A DNA stretch of 6,909 bases from Lentisphaeria bacterium UBA1776 (GTDB taxonomy: Bacteria; Verrucomicrobiota; Lentisphaeria; Victivallales; Victivallaceae), in the NCBI GenBank assembly GCA_002314605.1, contig DCGO01000099.1, forward strand, positions 1 to 6,909, in the 5' to 3' direction. The position numbers and the translations under genes were made by a program. A model generated the notes under the pieces. That model did no database searches. It had not been told where the DNA came from and saw nothing but the letters and a program-made list of their open reading frames with translations. The stretch's first letter is position 1, and every line of letters starts with the position of its first letter. Of the stretch, positions 4,879-6,909 are shown piece by piece.

Positions 4879-5711
4879 TGCCTGGGAGCAGCGGGTTTTC
4901 CGGCAAAATCCCGTCTCCGGATCATCACGCCGATGGAGGAATCAATGTACGGTTCCGAGAAGAACATTTCCTCCTGACGCACCGTTGTCGCATCGATCTG
5001 GGAGACGGCAATGTCGATCCTGCCGGCCTTCAGCGCCGGAAAAAGTTCTTCATATTCATACTGCCGGAAAACACAGTCGCAATTCAGCGCCAGCGCCAGC
5101 CGTTTGGCGTATTCCACATCGTATCCCATGACGGCTCCGCCGGCTCCGGTATAGCAGAAAGGGATGTATTCCTTTTCGAGCCCGATGACCAGTTTGGCCT
5201 GCGGTCTGGCGGCCCGGGGAATTTCCGGATTTTCCGGCCGGGTGGTTTTGAGCCACCGGTCGAACATTTCCCGGCTGACCCCGCTTTTCTGAAAAGAGCG
5301 GATGACCCGGTTGATCGGTTCCACAAGCTCTTTTTTCTGCGGAGCGACGGCAATGGCGATCTTTCCGGTCCCGAGGGATTCCGGGAGGACCATCAGCTGC
5401 GGGTGTTCTGCTGCCATATATTCCAGCGCGGGACGGTCAAAGGCAAAGGCATCGATCCTGCCGGCCATCAGCTCGGCGGCCATTTCCGTTCCGGTTTTGA
5501 ATCTGACGCTGCGGGCCTTCGGGAAACGCCGTGTTGCCAGTATTCCGGCAACAGCGCCCTTTTCGGCGGCAACGACAAACGCCGAATCGTTCAGATCGTC
5601 AAGGCTGCCGATTTTCGGTTTTTTTCCGGCTTCCCCGCATCCGGACAGCAGGAGCATTCCCGCCGGAATCATCAAAGACAGCCAGCTTGATTGCCATAAA
5701 ATACGCATCAT
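4872..5711 (-). CDS. SBP_bac_3-type solute-binding lipoprotein with permuted half-domains
   Basis: A 279-residue lipoprotein: hydrophobic signal segment (about 9-22), then lipobox LSGC with lipidated Cys25. The mature chain carries both halves of an amino-acid-type periplasmic binding domain, but in reverse order. Residues 36-155 (SLDDLNDSAFVVAAEKGAV ... LMAGRIDAFAFDRPA ... MFDRWLK) match the usual second half, and residues 172-267 (KLVIGLEKEYIPFCYTG ... GYDVEYAKRLA ... ALKAGRIDIAVSQIDATTVR ... FFSEPY) match the usual first half; a Pro/Arg-rich linker (158-171) joins them. Arg245 and Asp92 sit where family members bind the alpha-carboxylate and alpha-amino group, so an amino acid ligand is plausible. 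The mature length of about 255 is normal for one complete domain. ATG at 5711 is chosen because GAAAGGG lies nine bases upstream and the signal peptide starts there; longer in-frame starts add a charged stretch and overlap the TonB-like gene. Third gene of the minus-strand operon; no ABC transporter gene is visible. Confidence 0.85.
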   Translation of the reverse strand: MMRILWQSSWLSLMIPAGMLLLSGCGEAGKKPKIGSLDDLNDSAFVVAAEKGAVAGILATRRFPKARSVRFKTGTEMAAELMAGRIDAFAFDRPALEYMAAEHPQLMVLPESLGTGKIAIAVAPQKKELVEPINRVIRSFQKSGVSREMFDRWLKTTRPENPEIPRAARPQAKLVIGLEKEYIPFCYTGAGGAVMGYDVEYAKRLALALNCDCVFRQYEYEELFPALKAGRIDIAVSQIDATTVRQEEMFFSEPYIDSSIGVMIRRRDFAGKPAAPRQR

Positions 5712-5758
5712 TTGCGGGATCCCTTTCTTTTGTGGTGACCGGCGCAATGGCCGTTGGA

Positions 5759-6634
5759 CTATCCGCTGGTATCGAAGATCACCCGGTTTTGCCACGATTC
5801 TCCATCGGGGGAACGGGGCAGCTGCTGGGTCTTCAGCGATTCCAGCAGCCGCTGGACCGCGCTGTCCATGGCACTGTTGCCGCTGGGCCGTTCGATCCGG
5901 GCTTCGATCAGCCGACCGTCTCCGGAAATATGCAGATAGACCGTAACCTCCGGTTTGGCGTCTCCCAGCAGCGCCCGTGGCGGAGTCATGGCACTCCAGC
6001 GGATCTTCAGAAATGCCCCAAGCAGCGCGGCGTATCGCGTGTTGCTGCGGTCCCCTCCATTGGGCGTATTGGAGAATTTCTCGCCGTAGCGCTGCGCCGT
6101 ATCCCGTTTGCCGATGGCGATATCCGGATTGGTCTGACTGCCGGTGCGCTGGCCGATTTTCCGGGTATCTTTGAGGGTCCGGTCCGGGTCCGGCGGCGGG
6201 GCGGTTTTCTTTTTGACATATTTCGGGAGCTGCAATGCCGGTTCCGGCGGAGCCTCGGGGAGTTTCTTCTCCCGGGGCATGGGCATGGGCAGATCCGCCA
6301 GCATCGGCTCCGGCGGCGGCGGCGTGGGCATCACGTCCGGGATCTGAGGTTCCGGCGGGGGCGGCACCGGCGGCACCGGCGGCGGATTCACGTTATCGTC
6401 CGGCTTGGGGGAAGGGGGAAGACGCTGGGTCTCCTGTGCCACCACCGGCCCGGTGGAGGGGTCGTCCACCAGATTGACGGACAGGTCTTCCGCCTTCGGG
6501 GTCAGCATATCGGCCACGGCCATGATCAGCATGGGAATGAAAATCAGCACCACATGGCCGGTCAGGGACCAGCAGAAAATTTTCCTCGAGTGCTCCGGCG
6601 GATGCAGTATTTTCTGGGAATCTTCCGGTCTCAC
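5759..6634 (-). CDS. Proline-rich TonB/TolA-type energy transducer
   Basis: A 291-residue inner-membrane-anchored periplasmic protein that would pass proton-motive energy from an ExbBD/TolQR motor to the outer membrane. A short cytoplasmic N-terminus is followed by one membrane segment (about 19-43), a long proline-rich spacer (about 56-150, many PPP and PxP runs), a polar linker (150-195) and a C-terminal domain (about 196-291). In the latter, ALLGAFLKIRWSAMTPP, EVTVYLHISGDGRLIEARIERPSGN and MDSAVQRLLESLKTQQLP follow the TonB/TolA pattern (TM box, DG turn, SG, amphipathic helix). The canonical TonB YP motif is absent and the W..P/LP pattern leans to TolA, so the Ton versus Tol role is open. 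The GTG start at 6634 is 7 nt after the ExbD/TolR stop, with no good Shine-Dalgarno site nearby; the next Met is inside the membrane segment, so coupled translation is likely. The binding lipoprotein follows 47 nt later. Confidence 0.8.
   Translation of the reverse strand: MRPEDSQKILHPPEHSRKIFCWSLTGHVVLIFIPMLIMAVADMLTPKAEDLSVNLVDDPSTGPVVAQETQRLPPSPKPDDNVNPPPVPPVPPPPEPQIPDVMPTPPPPEPMLADLPMPMPREKKLPEAPPEPALQLPKYVKKKTAPPPDPDRTLKDTRKIGQRTGSQTNPDIAIGKRDTAQRYGEKFSNTPNGGDRSNTRYAALLGAFLKIRWSAMTPPRALLGDAKPEVTVYLHISGDGRLIEARIERPSGNSAMDSAVQRLLESLKTQQLPRSPDGESWQNRVIFDTSG
6360..6383. repeat. Short 9-bp tandem repeat within the proline-rich spacer
   Basis: GGCGGCACC occurs twice in tandem (6360-6368, 6369-6377) followed by a partial third unit. 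On the coding (minus) strand it encodes the PPVPPVPP part of the transducer's spacer. Because the unit is a multiple of three, copy-number changes would lengthen or shorten the spacer without breaking the frame. Confidence 0.6.
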
Positions 6635-6641
6635 GGCAGTG

Positions 6642-6909
6642 TCAGCGCTTTCTTTCCGCCTGAGTAACTAGGCTGATCTTGGTGAATCCGGAATTCTTGA
6701 TGTCCCGCATCAGTTCAATGACCTCCCCGTAGGAGCGGCCGCCGTCGCAGCGCAGCAGGACAATGGTGTCCGGTTCCGCTGTTTTGAGTTCCCGGAGCCG
6801 GGCCATCAGCTCCTCTCGTGAAAGGGTCTCCTTTTGAAACGAAATGGTGCCGTCGGAAGCGATGGTGACATTCTTGAAATGATCTTCCGGCAGACTTTTG
6901 GCATTCATC
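6642..6909 (-). CDS. ExbD/TolR family biopolymer transport protein, C-terminal part
   Basis: The last 88 or so codons of an ExbD/TolR protein, a component of the proton-driven motor that energises TonB or TolA. The visible part is the periplasmic domain: a beta strand and linker (TIASDGTISFQKETLSREELMARL), then DTIVLLRCDGGRSYGEVIELMRDIKNSGFTKISLVTQ, which matches the typical ExbD ending (strand, acidic residue, Y/G, helix, aG.. kislvt). Family members are about 130-140 residues with an N-terminal membrane segment carrying a key Asp; that part lies beyond the right edge. The ATG at 6906-6908 is therefore probably an internal Met, not the start. The stop is 7 nt before the TonB/TolA-like gene, showing an operon. 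An ExbB/TolQ gene is expected immediately outside the window. Confidence 0.88.
   Translation of the reverse strand, partial: MNAKSLPEDHFKNVTIASDGTISFQKETLSREELMARLRELKTAEPDTIVLLRCDGGRSYGEVIELMRDIKNSGFTKISLVTQAERKR

Noticed and set aside
3398..4906. Long minus-strand open frame (about 500 codons) opposite the IolE-like and SGNH genes
   Set aside because: It is antisense to two genes with clear conserved motifs, its translation resembles no family, and long antisense frames are common when the coding strand is GC-rich at third positions.
5712..5795. Longer start for the binding lipoprotein (28 extra residues)
   Set aside because: It would place a charged stretch ahead of the lipoprotein signal and overlap the upstream gene, whereas a Shine-Dalgarno-like GAAAGGG precedes the ATG at 5711.
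6240..6420. GGC-rich repetitive DNA as a possible CRISPR or structural repeat
   Set aside because: It is explained by proline-rich coding on the minus strand; there are no regular spacers or palindromic repeats.
5531..6667. Plus-strand open frame opposite the TonB/TolA-like gene
   Set aside because: Its Arg/Gly/His-rich translation is the complement of the proline-rich spacer and the real C-terminal domain; no ribosome-binding site or family match.
1..6909. tRNA, rRNA, riboswitch, CRISPR array or phage structural genes
   Set aside because: No cloverleaf, conserved rRNA segments, repeat-spacer pattern or phage-like proteins were seen in either strand by reading; a covariance-model scan would be the decisive test.

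Overview
The window looks like a piece of a Gram-negative, host- or sediment-associated PVC-type bacterium, most likely a Lentisphaerae/Victivallales relative. This is inferred from the mix of gene families, a GC content judged by eye to be in the high fifties, mixed ATG/GTG starts with good Shine-Dalgarno sites, and an ExbD/TolR plus TonB/TolA pair that implies an outer membrane. The species cannot be fixed from sequence reading alone.

Layout. Positions 1-631 (minus strand) hold the N-terminal half of an IS630-family transposase that runs off the left edge. It is visibly more AT-rich than the rest and has no ordinary start codon. Positions 632-745 are an AT-rich intergenic region with a convincing extended -10 promoter and three A-rich repeats spaced around it. 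Positions 746-4864 (plus strand) carry four tightly packed cytosolic genes: a short neutral-ceramidase-like metal hydrolase, a DegT/DnrJ/EryC1/StrS-type PLP aminotransferase (8-nt overlap), an IolE-like TIM-barrel isomerase/dehydratase preceded by a hairpin and a possible 28-codon leader ORF, and an SGNH/GDSL hydrolase. From 4872 to the right edge three genes run on the minus strand, in transcription order ExbD/TolR (5' end cut by the window edge), a proline-rich TonB/TolA-type energy transducer, and a lipoprotein of the solute-binding family SBP_bac_3. The two operons converge with only 7 nt between stop codons.

How the genes may work together. The plus-strand cluster pairs an amide hydrolase-like enzyme, a sugar/cyclitol aminotransferase and an inosose-dehydratase-like enzyme with an esterase. 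A possible reading is intracellular breakdown (or synthesis) of an acylated amino-cyclitol or amino-sugar: remove acyl groups, exchange amine for ketone, then dehydrate or isomerise the keto-cyclitol. This is an inference. The minus-strand operon is an energy-transduction module (ExbD/TolR and TonB/TolA) coupled to a binding lipoprotein.

The most striking observation is that the solute-binding lipoprotein has its two half-domains in reverse order (the usual C-terminal half first, the usual N-terminal half second) behind an intact lipoprotein signal peptide, which looks like a natural circular permutation of the SBP_bac_3 fold.
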